Source of the DNA: Aquabacter spiritensis
GTDB taxonomy: Bacteria; Pseudomonadota; Alphaproteobacteria; Rhizobiales; Xanthobacteraceae
Length of the DNA stretch: 64,000 nt
NCBI RefSeq assembly: GCF_004346185.1
Contig: NZ_SMAI01000012.1
Coordinates: forward strand, 1 to 64,000
Direction: 5' to 3'
The translations under genes were made by a program, and so were the position numbers. Every line of letters starts with the position of its first letter. Position 1 is the stretch's first letter. The notes under the pieces were generated by a model. It saw only the letters and a program-made list of their open reading frames with translations, made no database searches and was not told the origin of the DNA. Below are positions 44,110-53,938 of the stretch, piece after piece.

Positions 44110-44505
44110 TCAGTCGAAAAGCTCCTGGAGGAAGGACTTCTTGCGCTTCTGATAAGGCTTGCCATGGCCTTGCTGGCCATATCCCTGCTGCCCATAGCCT
44201 TGCTGACCGTAGCCTTGCTGACCGTAGCCTTGCTGCCCATAAACCGGCTGGCTATGGCCTTGGCCGTGCTGGCCGTATCCGTGCGGGCGCGGAGGCTCCT
44301 GGCTGGGCGGCGGCACGAAGGGTGCGGCAGGCTGCGGCGGTGCGCCGTCGCGTTCGCTGCGGTCGATGATCTTGTCGAGTTCACCCCTGTCCAGCCAGAC
44401 GCCCCGGCATTGCGGGCAATAATCGATCTCCACGCCCTGCCGCTCGCTCATCACCAAGGGAAGCTTGCACACGGGACACGGCATTCCGACAGCGGGATTG
44501 GACAT
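44110..44505 (-). CDS. Zinc-ribbon (zf-TFIIB-type) protein with YGQQG repeats
   Basis: A 131-residue protein in two parts. The N-terminal domain has [38 protein letters not shown], the zf-TFIIB four-cysteine zinc ribbon found in small bacterial proteins. The C-terminal part is Pro/Gln/Gly-rich and contains five YGQQG repeats, then a lysine-rich tail and the ending QELFD. The DNA of the repeats is a 15-base tandem array. A GGAGG ribosome site decides the ATG at 44505. Function unknown; the tail may drive self-association. It faces DUF1428. Confidence 0.8.
   Translation of the reverse strand: MSNPAVGMPCPVCKLPLVMSERQGVEIDYCPQCRGVWLDRGELDKIIDRSERDGAPPQPAAPFVPPPSQEPPRPHGYGQHGQGHSQPVYGQQGYGQQGYGQQGYGQQGYGQQGHGKPYQKRKKSFLQELFD
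44167..44241 (-). repeat. 15-base tandem repeat encoding YGQQG
   Basis: Five in-frame 15-base units, 75 bases in total, with only a few silent differences, encode five YGQQG pentapeptides in the zinc-ribbon protein. Copy number could vary by slippage without shifting the frame. Confidence 0.85.
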
Positions 44506-44666
44506 TGCTTGCCTCCAGATGGCCGGACACACTCACCACCGGCGGAGCTTGACCTAAGGAGACGTCTTGGCCGTTTCAAGGCTGGCCGAAGGTGGCAAAA
44601 TGCCGGTGAGATGTCGGAACCGGCACCCGCCCTGCGTCCTCGGGGAGGAAACCACAGGAGACCAAG

Positions 44667-45020
44667 ATGCCCTATGTCGACGGATTTGTGCTTGCGGTGC
44701 CCAAGAGCCGGCTCGCCGATTACAAAGACTTGGCCCGCCGTGCCGGCACCGTCTGGAAGGATCACGGCGCGCTCAGCTATGTCGAATGTTTCGGCGACGA
44801 CATTCCGCCCGGCAAGTTGACCTCCTTCCCGCTGGCGGTAAAGGCCGAGCCCGACGAGATCGTGGTGTTTTCCTGGATCACCTATGCCTCGCGTGCGGCG
44901 CGGGACGAGATCAATGCCAAGGTGATAGCGGACCCGCGGATGAAGTGCGACATGGAGAACATGCCCTTCGACGGCAAGCGCCTGATCTTCGGCGGGTTCG
45001 AGACGGTCGTCGAGATGTGA
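44667..45020 (+). CDS. DUF1428 family protein
   Basis: A 117-residue dimeric alpha+beta-barrel-like protein of the DUF1428 family (MPYVDGFVLAVPKSRLADYKDLARRAGTVWKDHGALSYVECFGDDI and a typical MENMPFDGKRLIFGGFETVV ending). The biochemical role of this family is not known. CAGGAGA lies eight bases before the ATG. It has 23 bases to the convergent APC permease gene, whose stop is nearby. No operon partner is visible. Confidence 0.9.
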   Translation: MPYVDGFVLAVPKSRLADYKDLARRAGTVWKDHGALSYVECFGDDIPPGKLTSFPLAVKAEPDEIVVFSWITYASRAARDEINAKVIADPRMKCDMENMPFDGKRLIFGGFETVVEM

Positions 45021-45043
45021 CGCGCGGCGAAGCGGCGGGCGTC

Positions 45044-46468
45044 TTATGGCCCTGCCGCCTCGGTCTTTGGCGTGACCGGCGGCGTGGCGGAGACGCCGGC
45101 CGCGCGGTTGACGAGGAACGTCACGCCCCAGAGGGCGACCCCGATTGCGATCAGCACGCCCGCCACCCGATACTGAACCGGATCGCGCCCGGTCCAGGGC
45201 CCGGCGAGGAATGCGCAGGTCAGAGCGCCGAGGATGGGCAGCACGGTCGGCGTGCGGAAATGCCTGTGCCCGACCTTGTCCTTGCGCAGGACGAGAACGG
45301 CCACATTGACCACGGCGAAGACACAGAGCAGCAGCAGCGCCGTGGTCCCGCCCAGAGCCGGCACCTCGCCGACGAAGGTGATCAGCGCGAAGGCCAGGAG
45401 CGTCGTGAAACCGATCGCAACATAAGGCGTGCGCCGCCCCCGATGCACCTTGCCGAGCAGCGGCGGGAGGACGTGCTCCCGGCTCATGCCATAGACGAGC
45501 CGGCTCGCCATCAACATGTTGATCAGCGCGGAATTGGCGACCGCGAACATGGTGATGAAGCCGAAAATCCAGAGCGGGAAGCCCGGCGCCCCGGCTTCGA
45601 CCACTTTCAAAAGCGGCGTCTCGCCTTCGCCGAGTTCCGCCACCGGAACCAGCGTGACGGCGGAAACCGCGACGAGCACGTAGATCAGCCCCGTGATGGC
45701 GAGCCCGGCGAGCAGAACTCTGGGAAAATCCCGGATCGGGTGGGTGCATTCCTCGGCCATGTTGACCGAATCCTCGAACCCGACCATCGCGAAGAAAGCG
45801 AGCGTGGTGGCCGCGATCACCGGCCAGAAGATGCCGGCCTCGCCGCTCGGGAACTCGACCGCGCGCGACACGTCGCCCTGCCCGGCGCCGATCGCCCACA
45901 GGCCGATGAAGATGATGATCAGCAGCCCGCTCAATTCCACCATGGTGAGCACGACGTTCGCCTTCACGCTCTCGCCGACGCCGCGCAGATTGATGGCCGC
46001 GATGCCGGCCATGAAGAGCAGGCTGATCGCGGTGATCCAGACCGTTCCGGAAAGGCCCAGTCCGAAGGCGGTGGAGAGGTTGGCCGCGAAGGCGCGCGCG
46101 GCGGTCGAGGCCGAGGTGATGCCCGAGCACATCACCGCGAAGGCGACGATGAACGTGACGAAATGGATGCCGAACGCCTTGTGCGTGTAGAGCGCCGCGC
46201 CGGCCGCGCGGGGATATTTCGTCACCAGTTCGAGATAGGAGAAGGCGGTGAGGAGGGCGACCGCGAACGCCACCAGAAAGGGCAGCCAGACCGCACCGCC
46301 GACCTGCTTCGCCACCTGCCCCGTCAGGGCATAGATGCCGGTGCCGAGAATGTCGCCGACGATGAAGAGGAGGAGGAGCCAGGGGCCCATCACCCGCTTC
46401 AGGCTCGGCGCGGCGGCGCGATCCCCGTCCCGCGCCGCCAGGGGTCCGTCCGCCGTCGCCTCGCTCAT
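45044..46468 (-). CDS. APC-family amino acid permease
   Basis: A 474-residue inner-membrane transporter of the amino acid-polyamine-organocation superfamily with about 12 transmembrane segments. The first helix motif GDILGTGIYALTGQVA and the later GFEDSVNMAEECTHPIRDFP segment are diagnostic for the family. The GAGGAG ribosome site supports the start at 46468. Substrate unknown; relatives carry cationic or branched amino acids. It is a single-gene unit, divergent from the HlyD/FUSC efflux pair. Confidence 0.9.
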   Translation of the reverse strand: MSEATADGPLAARDGDRAAAPSLKRVMGPWLLLLFIVGDILGTGIYALTGQVAKQVGGAVWLPFLVAFAVALLTAFSYLELVTKYPRAAGAALYTHKAFGIHFVTFIVAFAVMCSGITSASTAARAFAANLSTAFGLGLSGTVWITAISLLFMAGIAAINLRGVGESVKANVVLTMVELSGLLIIIFIGLWAIGAGQGDVSRAVEFPSGEAGIFWPVIAATTLAFFAMVGFEDSVNMAEECTHPIRDFPRVLLAGLAITGLIYVLVAVSAVTLVPVAELGEGETPLLKVVEAGAPGFPLWIFGFITMFAVANSALINMLMASRLVYGMSREHVLPPLLGKVHRGRRTPYVAIGFTTLLAFALITFVGEVPALGGTTALLLLCVFAVVNVAVLVLRKDKVGHRHFRTPTVLPILGALTCAFLAGPWTGRDPVQYRVAGVLIAIGVALWGVTFLVNRAAGVSATPPVTPKTEAAGP

Positions 46469-46772
46469 GGACCGCTCCTCTCGACCGGGAAGGCGACACG
46501 CTGGCGTCGTCCCGTCGCAAGGCTCAACAGCGTGAGCGGCGCCGCGGTTCCGCGCTGGGCGGCCGGCGGCGCGAGGACAGGGCGGGGTGCCCGCGCTGCG
46601 CGCCGGTCCGCCGCCGCGGCGTGATCCGGCCGGCTAAACCTTTGCTTCGGCACCACGTTTTTCGAGGGCGGGCAGGCTTCGGCGGCCCTGCGGGTTGCCT
46701 CGCCCGACAAATTCCGTCACATGTCGAACCGGTACAGACCCGCCTCCTCCCAGCCTCGAAGGCTCGATCCCC
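46469..46772. other. Divergent promoter region between the APC permease and HlyD genes
   Basis: This 304-base region carries the two divergent promoters. A plus-strand ATG at 46695 could extend the HlyD-type gene by 26 residues. I see no repeat, operator palindrome or terminator that stands out. Confidence 0.4.
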
Positions 46773-47795
46773 GTGTCTTCCGATCCCGCACCATCCGAAC
46801 CCGCCCCGCCCCGACACGCCGCCGCGCCGCGATCGCGGCGGGTCTGGATCGTGCTCGGGGCATTCGTGGCGCTGATCCTGCTGTATTTCGGCGTCACCTG
46901 GTTCGTCTCCTATACCGAGGACGCCTATGTGCGGTCCGATTTCGTGGCCATCGCGCCCGAAGTGGCCGGCGTGGTGCAGCAGGTCGACGTGCTGAACGAC
47001 CAGGCGGTGAAGGTCGGCGACCGGCTGGCGACGATCGACCCGACGCCGTTCGCGCTCGACGTGACGCTGAAGACCCGCGAAGTGGAGAATGCGCGCGCCC
47101 GGGTGCGGGTGGCGCAGGAGGGCGCCGCCGAATTCGCCGACGAGATCGACAACGCGCAGGCCGGCCTCACGCTGATCGAGCGCGAATACCAGCGCATCCT
47201 CGACCTCTATCAGAGCCAGGACGTCTCGCAGGTGACGATGGACGAGCTGACCGACAAGCGCCAGCAGGCCCTCGACGCGCTGTCCGCGGCCCGCACCAAG
47301 GCGCAGGTCAACGCGGCGGAGGTCGCCACCGCCGTGACGCAGGTCGAGATCGCCCAGGCCGAGCTCGCCATCGCGACCTATGCCCTCTCGCGCACCACGC
47401 TCACCGCCCCGGTCGCGGGCTACATCACCAATCTGTCGCTCCGGCCCGGCGCCTATGCCAGCGTGGGCGTGCCGCTGCTCGGCATGGTGGACGAAAGCCA
47501 ATGGCGCATCGTCGCCAATTTCAAGGAATATGTCGCCGCGCGCCTCACGCCCGGCATGCGCGCCTGGGTGTGGCTCGACAGCCATCCCGGGCGGTTTTAT
47601 CCGGCGCGGATCACCGGCGTCGGGCGCGGCATTTCCCGCGTCCAGGGATCCGACGGCCTCCTGCCTTATGTCGCGCCGACCACCGACTGGATCCGGCTCG
47701 CACGCCGCCTTCCGGTGACCATGGTGCTCGACCCCCGCCCGCCGGACCTGCGCCTGTTCATGGGCGCGGACGCGCGGGTCCTAGTCTTCCCCTGA
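46773..47795 (+). CDS. HlyD/EmrA-family membrane fusion (periplasmic adaptor) protein
   Basis: A 340-residue periplasmic adaptor with one N-terminal membrane helix (residues about 22-46), an alpha-helical hairpin (residues about 90-190) and biotinyl-lipoyl-like half-motifs (VVQQVDVLNDQAVKVGDRLATID; LTAPVAGYITNLSLRPGAYASVG). It connects an inner-membrane pump to an outer-membrane channel. Start is taken as the GTG at 46773 with AAGG upstream. It is seven bases from the FUSC protein gene, so the two form an operon. This is the AaeA-AaeB type pair, which in E. coli exports aromatic acids. Confidence 0.85.
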   Translation: MSSDPAPSEPAPPRHAAAPRSRRVWIVLGAFVALILLYFGVTWFVSYTEDAYVRSDFVAIAPEVAGVVQQVDVLNDQAVKVGDRLATIDPTPFALDVTLKTREVENARARVRVAQEGAAEFADEIDNAQAGLTLIEREYQRILDLYQSQDVSQVTMDELTDKRQQALDALSAARTKAQVNAAEVATAVTQVEIAQAELAIATYALSRTTLTAPVAGYITNLSLRPGAYASVGVPLLGMVDESQWRIVANFKEYVAARLTPGMRAWVWLDSHPGRFYPARITGVGRGISRVQGSDGLLPYVAPTTDWIRLARRLPVTMVLDPRPPDLRLFMGADARVLVFP

Positions 47796-47802
47796 GCCGG
47801 AC

Positions 47803-48909
47803 ATGGCGGATGCCCGGGCGCCCCTGACCCACCGTCTCGCCGCCGGGCTGCGGCGGGAATTCGGCGTCATATCCTTTTCCGGCGCGACGGCGAGCCTCGC
47901 CTTCCGCACCGCCATCGCCGTGGTGCTCGCGGTCCTGGCCGCTCTGTGGCTGCATCTCGACAATCCCTATTGGGCGGGCATCACCGCGCTCGGCATCATC
48001 CAGCAGGATCTCGCCGCCTCGCTCGCCCGCTCGATCGACCGCTGCCTCGGCACCCTCGCCGGCGCGGTCATCGGCTATCTCGGCGCCCATTTCGTCGCCG
48101 ACCACCTGATGTTCCAGCTGATCTGCGCCGGCGCCACCATATTCGGGATCTATGGCCAGGAGCGCTCGAAACACGGCTATGCCGCTCTGCTGATGGCGGG
48201 AACCGTCATTCTCGTCATGTTCGGCGCGATGGAGACGCCCGACGCGACCCTGCATGTCGCGGTCTATCGCGCCCTGGAAATCATGGTCGGCGTCGCCGTC
48301 GCCTGCCTCGTGGATTATGTCTTCGGCCCGACCGGTCCCGCGCTTCCCGCGGCCCGCAAGCCGGGGTTCTTCACCCGTCCGATCGATCGCGGCCTCCTCG
48401 TCACGGCGGTCACCGGCGGGATCGCCACCGCGCTCATTCCGGTGATCTGGGAAGGGCTCCAGCTTCCCGGGCTCGGCCAGACCCCGATCACCGCCTTCGT
48501 CATCATGATCGGGATGCGGCGGGAGCCGGCCTGGACCGCGCTGAACCGTCTCGCCGGCTGCATTGTGGGCGGGGGATTCGGGCTTCTGTGCATGCGCTTC
48601 ATCGGCGACGATCCCGTCGCCTGGATCGCCTGCCTGTTCGCCGGCCTCTATGTCGTGGCGCATGTGAAGCACGGCAAAGGCGACGCCGCCTATGTCGGGT
48701 ACCAGGCGGGAATCGCCTTGATCATGGCGATGGTGCAGGGCTTCGCCCCCTCGCCCGACATCCTGCCCGCGATCAACCGTCTGGCCGGAATCATGGGCGG
48801 GATTACCGTCGTCCTGGTGTCCCAGCCGCTGATTGCCCCGCTGGTCGCCCGTGGTCTCGCCTATCTGCTGGACTGGGATCGCCTCCCCTCAAATACAGGA
48901 GATCGATAG
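47803..48909 (+). CDS. FUSC-family membrane protein (AaeB-like exporter component)
   Basis: A 368-residue inner-membrane protein with 8-10 hydrophobic segments in two related halves, of the FUSC/AaeB family (ASLAFRTAIAVVLAVLAALWLHLDNPYWAGITALGIIQQDLAASLARSIDRCLGTLAGAVIGYLGA and a second half with related RREPAWTALNRLAGCIVGGGFGLL). It follows the HlyD-type adaptor by seven bases, giving an efflux system for aromatic or other acids. It lacks the cytoplasmic domain of full-length AaeB. No outer-membrane factor is encoded here. Confidence 0.85.
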   Translation: MADARAPLTHRLAAGLRREFGVISFSGATASLAFRTAIAVVLAVLAALWLHLDNPYWAGITALGIIQQDLAASLARSIDRCLGTLAGAVIGYLGAHFVADHLMFQLICAGATIFGIYGQERSKHGYAALLMAGTVILVMFGAMETPDATLHVAVYRALEIMVGVAVACLVDYVFGPTGPALPAARKPGFFTRPIDRGLLVTAVTGGIATALIPVIWEGLQLPGLGQTPITAFVIMIGMRREPAWTALNRLAGCIVGGGFGLLCMRFIGDDPVAWIACLFAGLYVVAHVKHGKGDAAYVGYQAGIALIMAMVQGFAPSPDILPAINRLAGIMGGITVVLVSQPLIAPLVARGLAYLLDWDRLPSNTGDR

Positions 48910-49095
48910 GCCGCCGGATTTCGACGCCTTGAGCTTAAGCATTGAATAATATTGGCCATTATCTCTTTAGGCAGTACAACATCCGCTCGATGCGTCGTGC
49001 GAACATCGCGACCTGACTTGGCGTGTGGACGCATTTACCGAAACGGTCGCACCCTTCCGAGGGGCTGAGAGGGACTGGCGTCGCCAGCACAATCT

Positions 49096-52000
49096 GTGGG
49101 TCCGATCGACTTCGAAGCGCTGTTCAGCGCCTCGCCCAATCCCTATGTGCTCCTTGACCCGTCGCTCGCGATCGTGACGATGAACCCCGCCTATCTCCGG
49201 GTGACCGGTCGGTCGGGCGCGGAATTGGTGGGCTGCGGCCTGTTCGAGGCCTTTCCGAGTGATCCGGCCTCCGTCGAACACCGGCAGCTGCGCCACTCTT
49301 TCGAACGCGTGCTGCGCGACCGCGTGGCGGACCATCTGCCGCTGATCCGCTATGCGATCCCCCTGCCGAACGGGAGGGGCTACGAAGAACGCTATTGGAG
49401 CGCGACCCACACCCCCCTGTTCGCCGTCGACGGGTCCCTCGCCTTCATCCTCCAGCACACGGTGGACGTCACCGAATTGCACCGGCTGCGCCGGATCGCC
49501 GAGAGCGCCGGCCGCGAGCCCACGGGCTCGGCTTTGATCGAAACCGACGTGCTGCGCCGTGCGGAGGAAGTCCAGCAGGTCAACCAGGCCCTCGAAACCG
49601 AACGGCTGAAGCTCGCCGCCCTGTTCGAGCAGGTGCCAGGATTCATGGCGGTCCTGCGCGGCACGGATCATGTCTTCGAACTCGCCAATGCTGCGTATCG
49701 CCGGTTGATCGGCGAGCGGGAAGTGCTGGGCCTCAAGGTAAGGGACGCGCTGCCCGAGGTCGTCGGCCAGGGGTTCGTGGCGCTTCTGGATCGCGTGTAT
49801 GCCAGCGGTCAGCCCTTCGTCGGCAAGCATGTGCGGGTGGAGCTCGTGGCCGAGCCCGGCATGCCTGCCGCGACTCGGTATCTCGATTTCATCTATCAGC
49901 CGATCCGCGGAGAAGACGGCGCGACGTCCGGCATTCTGGTCCAGGGCCACGACGTCACCGAGCAGAAGGCGGCGGAAGATGCCCTGCGCGAGAGCGAAGA
50001 GCGCTTCCGCCTGGTCGCCGAAAGCGCCCCGGTCATGCTGTGGATGGGCGACACCACCGGCAAGTGCGTCTATCTCAACCGCACGCTGCGCGACTTCTGG
50101 GGCGTGCGGGAGGACGAGGTTTCGAGCTTCGATTGGTCGACCACCTTGCATCCGGAGGATCTCCAGCTCCTCCATGCGCCTTATGCGCACGCGATGGAGA
50201 CGCGCACCGGCTTTTCCGTCGAGGCGCGCTACCGGCGCGCCGATGGAACCCACCGGCTCGTTCACACCGATTCCCGGCCGCGCTTCGGCGCCGACGGCAG
50301 CTTTCTCGGGATGATCGGCGTGAATGTCGACGTCACCGACCTGCGCGCCGCCGAGGAGGGGTTGCGCACCGAGACGCATCACCTTGAAATCCTCAACCGG
50401 ACCGGGGTCGAGATCGCGGCCGAACTCAATATCGAGGCGGTGGTCCAGAAGGTGGTCGATGCCTGCGTCGAGCTGACGGGCGCCTCTTTCGGGGCCTTTT
50501 TCTACAATGTCGTCAATGCGAATGGGGAAAGCTATCGGCTCTACACGCTGAGCGGCGCCCCCCGTGCCGCGTTCGAAGCCTTTCCCATGCCGCGCGCCAC
50601 CGCCTTGTTTCAGCCGACCTTCAAGGGCGAAGGCACGGTGCGTTCCGACGACATCGCCCAGGACCCTCGTTATGGCGCCGCCGCGCCCTATTTCGGGATG
50701 CCGCCGGGTCATCTGCCGGTGCGCAGCTATATGGCGGTGCCGGTCACGTCGCGCGCCGGCGAAGTGCTGGGCGGCTTGCTGTTCGGCCATCCCGAAACGG
50801 CGCGCTTCAAGGACGAACACGAGGATTTGGTCACCGGCATTGCCGGACAGGCCGCGACGGCGATCGACAATGCCCGCCTGTTCCAGGCGGTCGAACGCGA
50901 GCTGGCCGAGCGCAAGCGGGCGGAAGCCGCCCTCCAGGCGCTCAATCAGACGCTGGAGCAGCGCGTCGTCGAGGAGGTAAAACACCGGTCGCGGGCCGAA
51001 GACGCCCTGCGCCAGGCCCAGAAGATGGAAGCGGTCGGCCAATTGACCGGCGGCATCGCCCACGACTTCAACAATCTGCTCCAAGGCATCATCGGCTCGC
51101 TGAACATCATGCAGCAGCGCATCCGCCAGGGCCGGATTTCGGACCTGGAGCGCTGGACCGTCGGCGCGATGACCTCGGCGCAGCGCGCGGCCTCGCTGAC
51201 GCACCGCCTCCTCGCCTTCGCCCGGCGCCAGCCGCTCGATCCGAAGCCGGTCAACGTCAATCCGCTCGTGGCCTCGATGGAGGATCTGGTGCGGCGGACC
51301 ATCGGCGAACACATCCAGCTCGAACTGGTTCTCGCGGCCGGGGTCTGGACCACGTTGTGCGATCCGAACCAGCTGGAAAGCGCGGTTCTCAATCTCGCGA
51401 TCAATGCCCGCGACGCCATGCCGGACGGCGGCCGCCTCACCATCGAGACCTGCAATACCCATGTCGATTCCATCCTCGCCAAGGAGCGGGGCATGTCGGC
51501 GGGCCAATATGTGTGCATCTGCGTCACCGACACCGGCGTCGGCATGACGCCCGAAGTGCTGGAGCGAGCGTTCGACCCCTTCTTCACCACGAAGCCGATC
51601 GGCCAGGGCACCGGCCTCGGCCTCTCGATGATCTACGGCTTCGCGCGCCAGTCCGAAGGTTTCTCGAAAATCTATAGCGAGGTCGGCAAGGGCACGACGG
51701 TGAAGCTCTATTTGCCGCGCCATTGGAGCGCTGCCGAAAGCGAAGCCAGCGCGGTTCCCGAGCCGAATCCCGACCATGACGGCGCCGGCCAGACGATCAT
51801 GGTGGTCGAGGACGAGACCGTGGTGCGCGGTCTGATCCTCGAAGTCCTGCGCGATCTCGGCTACCGCACGATCGAGGCGGCCGACGGGCCGGCGGCGTTG
51901 GAGCTTCTGAGAGCCGGCCACACGATCGATCTCCTGGTCACCGATATCGGCCTGCCGGGGGTGAATGGCCGCCAGGTGGCCGATGCGGCGCGGATCGGTC

Positions 52001-52164
52001 GTCCCGATCTGAAGGTCCTGTTCATGACGGGCTATGCCGAGAATGCCGCCATCGCCAACGGCTTCCTCGAACCCGGCATGGCGATGATCACCAAGCCCTT
52101 CGCGATGGAAACGCTGGCCAGCCGGGTCCGGGACATGATGGGCGAGCCGGACGGCGAGGCCTGA
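49096..52164 (+). CDS. Large PAS/GAF hybrid histidine kinase
   Basis: A soluble 1022-residue sensor kinase with no transmembrane segment. In order: PAS (residues about 5-125), a short coiled coil, PAS (about 165-295), PAS (about 297-420), GAF (about 435-605), coiled coil, a histidine-kinase core with the H-box GGIAHDFNNLLQ (His656), the N box NLAINARDAMPDG, and a C-terminal receiver domain with the phospho-acceptor Asp950 in VTDIGLPG. The start codon is GTG at 49096; no good ribosome site is seen, so it is less secure. It is monocistronic; the partner is unknown. The DFNNLL type is common in alphaproteobacterial light or redox sensors. Confidence 0.85.
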   Translation: MGPIDFEALFSASPNPYVLLDPSLAIVTMNPAYLRVTGRSGAELVGCGLFEAFPSDPASVEHRQLRHSFERVLRDRVADHLPLIRYAIPLPNGRGYEERYWSATHTPLFAVDGSLAFILQHTVDVTELHRLRRIAESAGREPTGSALIETDVLRRAEEVQQVNQALETERLKLAALFEQVPGFMAVLRGTDHVFELANAAYRRLIGEREVLGLKVRDALPEVVGQGFVALLDRVYASGQPFVGKHVRVELVAEPGMPAATRYLDFIYQPIRGEDGATSGILVQGHDVTEQKAAEDALRESEERFRLVAESAPVMLWMGDTTGKCVYLNRTLRDFWGVREDEVSSFDWSTTLHPEDLQLLHAPYAHAMETRTGFSVEARYRRADGTHRLVHTDSRPRFGADGSFLGMIGVNVDVTDLRAAEEGLRTETHHLEILNRTGVEIAAELNIEAVVQKVVDACVELTGASFGAFFYNVVNANGESYRLYTLSGAPRAAFEAFPMPRATALFQPTFKGEGTVRSDDIAQDPRYGAAAPYFGMPPGHLPVRSYMAVPVTSRAGEVLGGLLFGHPETARFKDEHEDLVTGIAGQAATAIDNARLFQAVERELAERKRAEAALQALNQTLEQRVVEEVKHRSRAEDALRQAQKMEAVGQLTGGIAHDFNNLLQGIIGSLNIMQQRIRQGRISDLERWTVGAMTSAQRAASLTHRLLAFARRQPLDPKPVNVNPLVASMEDLVRRTIGEHIQLELVLAAGVWTTLCDPNQLESAVLNLAINARDAMPDGGRLTIETCNTHVDSILAKERGMSAGQYVCICVTDTGVGMTPEVLERAFDPFFTTKPIGQGTGLGLSMIYGFARQSEGFSKIYSEVGKGTTVKLYLPRHWSAAESEASAVPEPNPDHDGAGQTIMVVEDETVVRGLILEVLRDLGYRTIEAADGPAALELLRAGHTIDLLVTDIGLPGVNGRQVADAARIGRPDLKVLFMTGYAENAAIANGFLEPGMAMITKPFAMETLASRVRDMMGEPDGEA

Positions 52165-52299
52165 GAGCCCGTTTGGAAATTCGTGGGTTGCGTCCTTCCC
52201 CATCCCTCTCCCGCTTGCGGGGGAGGGATGGGAGGGGGCAAGCGAGGCTGGGCAAAGCGCGCGGGCCTGCGATCGTTGGGCATTTTCCAAACGGGCTCT
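52164..52299. repeat. Palindromic intergenic element (REP/MITE-like)
   Basis: A 16-base perfect inverted repeat (52164-52179 and 52284-52299; AGAGCCCGTTTGGAAA and its complement) encloses a second, GC-rich hairpin around 52200-52231 (CCATCCCTC ... GAGGGATGG). The outer arm begins at the last base of the kinase stop codon. The structure fits a miniature transposable or repetitive extragenic palindrome element, of the kind dispersed in alphaproteobacterial genomes. Confidence 0.65.
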
Positions 52300-52546
52300 G
52301 AGCGGAAGGCTTTAAAACTTCGCTGCCCTGGGCCGCCGTGGTGCTTGTAGACCACGGCGCCCATGGGCCGGGCCCGAATGCACGGCGCGGGCCTTGGGGC
52401 GCTCGGCCGGAGCCTTTTTCCATGCGTTGCGAAAAATCCTGACGGGTCGAGCGGAATACGCGCCTGGGCCGTCATGGTCTCCTATGCCGCCGCACCGGAG
52501 CACCCTAGAGTACCCCGTCGCCTTCCCTCCTCCGGCGGATTCTCCC

Positions 52547-53938
52547 ATGAACCTTCTTGTCTGTCTGGCCGCTTTGGCCTTCCTGATGTTCGTGGCCTAT
52601 CGCGGCTTCAGCGTCATTCTGTTCGCACCCGTCGCCGCGCTCGGCGCCGTGCTTCTCACCGATCCGGCGGCTGTGCCCGTGATCTATTCCGGCCTCTTCA
52701 TGGACAAGATGGTCGGCTTCATTAAGCTTTATTTCCCGCTCTTCCTGCTCGGCGCCGTGTTCGGCAAGGTGATCGAGCTGTCGGGTTTTTCCCGCTCGAT
52801 CGTCTCCGCCATCATCGGCATCCTCGGCGCCGGCCAGGCTATGCTCGCCGTCGTTCTGGTCGGGGCGGTGCTCACCTATGGCGGCGTCTCGCTCTTCGTG
52901 GTCGTCTTCGCCGTCTATCCGTTCGGCGCGGAACTGTTCCGGCAGGTGGGGATCCCGAAGCGGCTTCTCCCGGCGGCCATCGCGCTCGGCGCCTTCTCCT
53001 TCACCATGGACACCCTGCCCGGCACGCCGCAGATCCAGAACATCATCCCGACCACCTTCTTCCACACGACCGCTTATGCCGCGCCGATCCTCGGCTTCGT
53101 CGGCACCGCCTTCATCCTGGGGGTCGGGCTCTTCTATCTCGACCTGCGCCGCCGGCAGGCGGTCAAGGCCGGCGAAGGCTATGGCGCGGGGCATGCCAAC
53201 GAGCCGGCGCCGCGCGCCGACGAACGTCTGGTCAATCCCTGGATCGCGATCTCGCCACTGGTCGTCGTCGGCATCGCCAATCTGGTAATCGGCCGCGTGA
53301 TTCCGCTTGCCTATGGCGAAACGGCCAGCGCCACCCTGACGCCAGGCGACCACGAAGTCAGCCTCGCGGTGAATTCGGTGGTCGCCATCTGGTCGGTCGC
53401 CGGCGCACTCCTGCTCGGCATCCTCACCGTCTTCCTCTTCGCCTTCCGGCGGGTGGCGGGACAATTCGCGGAGGGCTCGAAAACGGCGGTCGCGGGGGCG
53501 CTGCTCGCCGGGCTCAACACCGCCTCGGAATACGGCTTCGGCGCGGTGATCGCCGCGCTGCCCGGCTTCCTGGCGATCAAGAACGCGCTCGCCGCCATCC
53601 CCAACCCGCTGGTGAACGAGGCGATTTCGATCACCGCTTTGGCGGGCATCACCGGCTCGGCCTCGGGCGGCCTGTCGATCGCGCTCGCCGCCATGTCGCA
53701 GCAATTCATCAGTGCCGCCAATGCCGCCGGCATCCCCATGGAGGTGATGCACCGCATCGCCTCCATGGCCTCGGGCGGCATGGACACCCTGCCCCACAAC
53801 GGCGCGGTCATCACCTTGCTCGCGGTCTGCGGGCTGACCCACCGGCAATCCTACGGCGACGTCTTCGCCATCACTTTGGTGAAGACCGCCGCAGTCTTCT
53901 TCGTGATCGGCTTCTATTACCTGACCGGCCTCTATTGA
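52547..53938 (+). CDS. GntP-family permease (gluconate/organic acid transporter)
   Basis: A 463-residue inner-membrane transporter of the GntP family with 10-14 hydrophobic segments. Typical are the segment [97 protein letters not shown] and [26 protein letters not shown]-like C terminus. The family carries gluconate, citrate or other organic acids with protons. I start at 52547; the ribosome site is unremarkable. Its stop overlaps the metG stop by seven bases, so the two genes are convergent. Confidence 0.9.
   Translation: MNLLVCLAALAFLMFVAYRGFSVILFAPVAALGAVLLTDPAAVPVIYSGLFMDKMVGFIKLYFPLFLLGAVFGKVIELSGFSRSIVSAIIGILGAGQAMLAVVLVGAVLTYGGVSLFVVVFAVYPFGAELFRQVGIPKRLLPAAIALGAFSFTMDTLPGTPQIQNIIPTTFFHTTAYAAPILGFVGTAFILGVGLFYLDLRRRQAVKAGEGYGAGHANEPAPRADERLVNPWIAISPLVVVGIANLVIGRVIPLAYGETASATLTPGDHEVSLAVNSVVAIWSVAGALLLGILTVFLFAFRRVAGQFAEGSKTAVAGALLAGLNTASEYGFGAVIAALPGFLAIKNALAAIPNPLVNEAISITALAGITGSASGGLSIALAAMSQQFISAANAAGIPMEVMHRIASMASGGMDTLPHNGAVITLLAVCGLTHRQSYGDVFAITLVKTAAVFFVIGFYYLTGLY

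Noticed and set aside
48967-52290. A 1107-codon minus-strand frame opposite the PAS/GAF kinase
   Set aside because: Its arginine/glycine/histidine-rich composition marks it as the shadow of the kinase gene.
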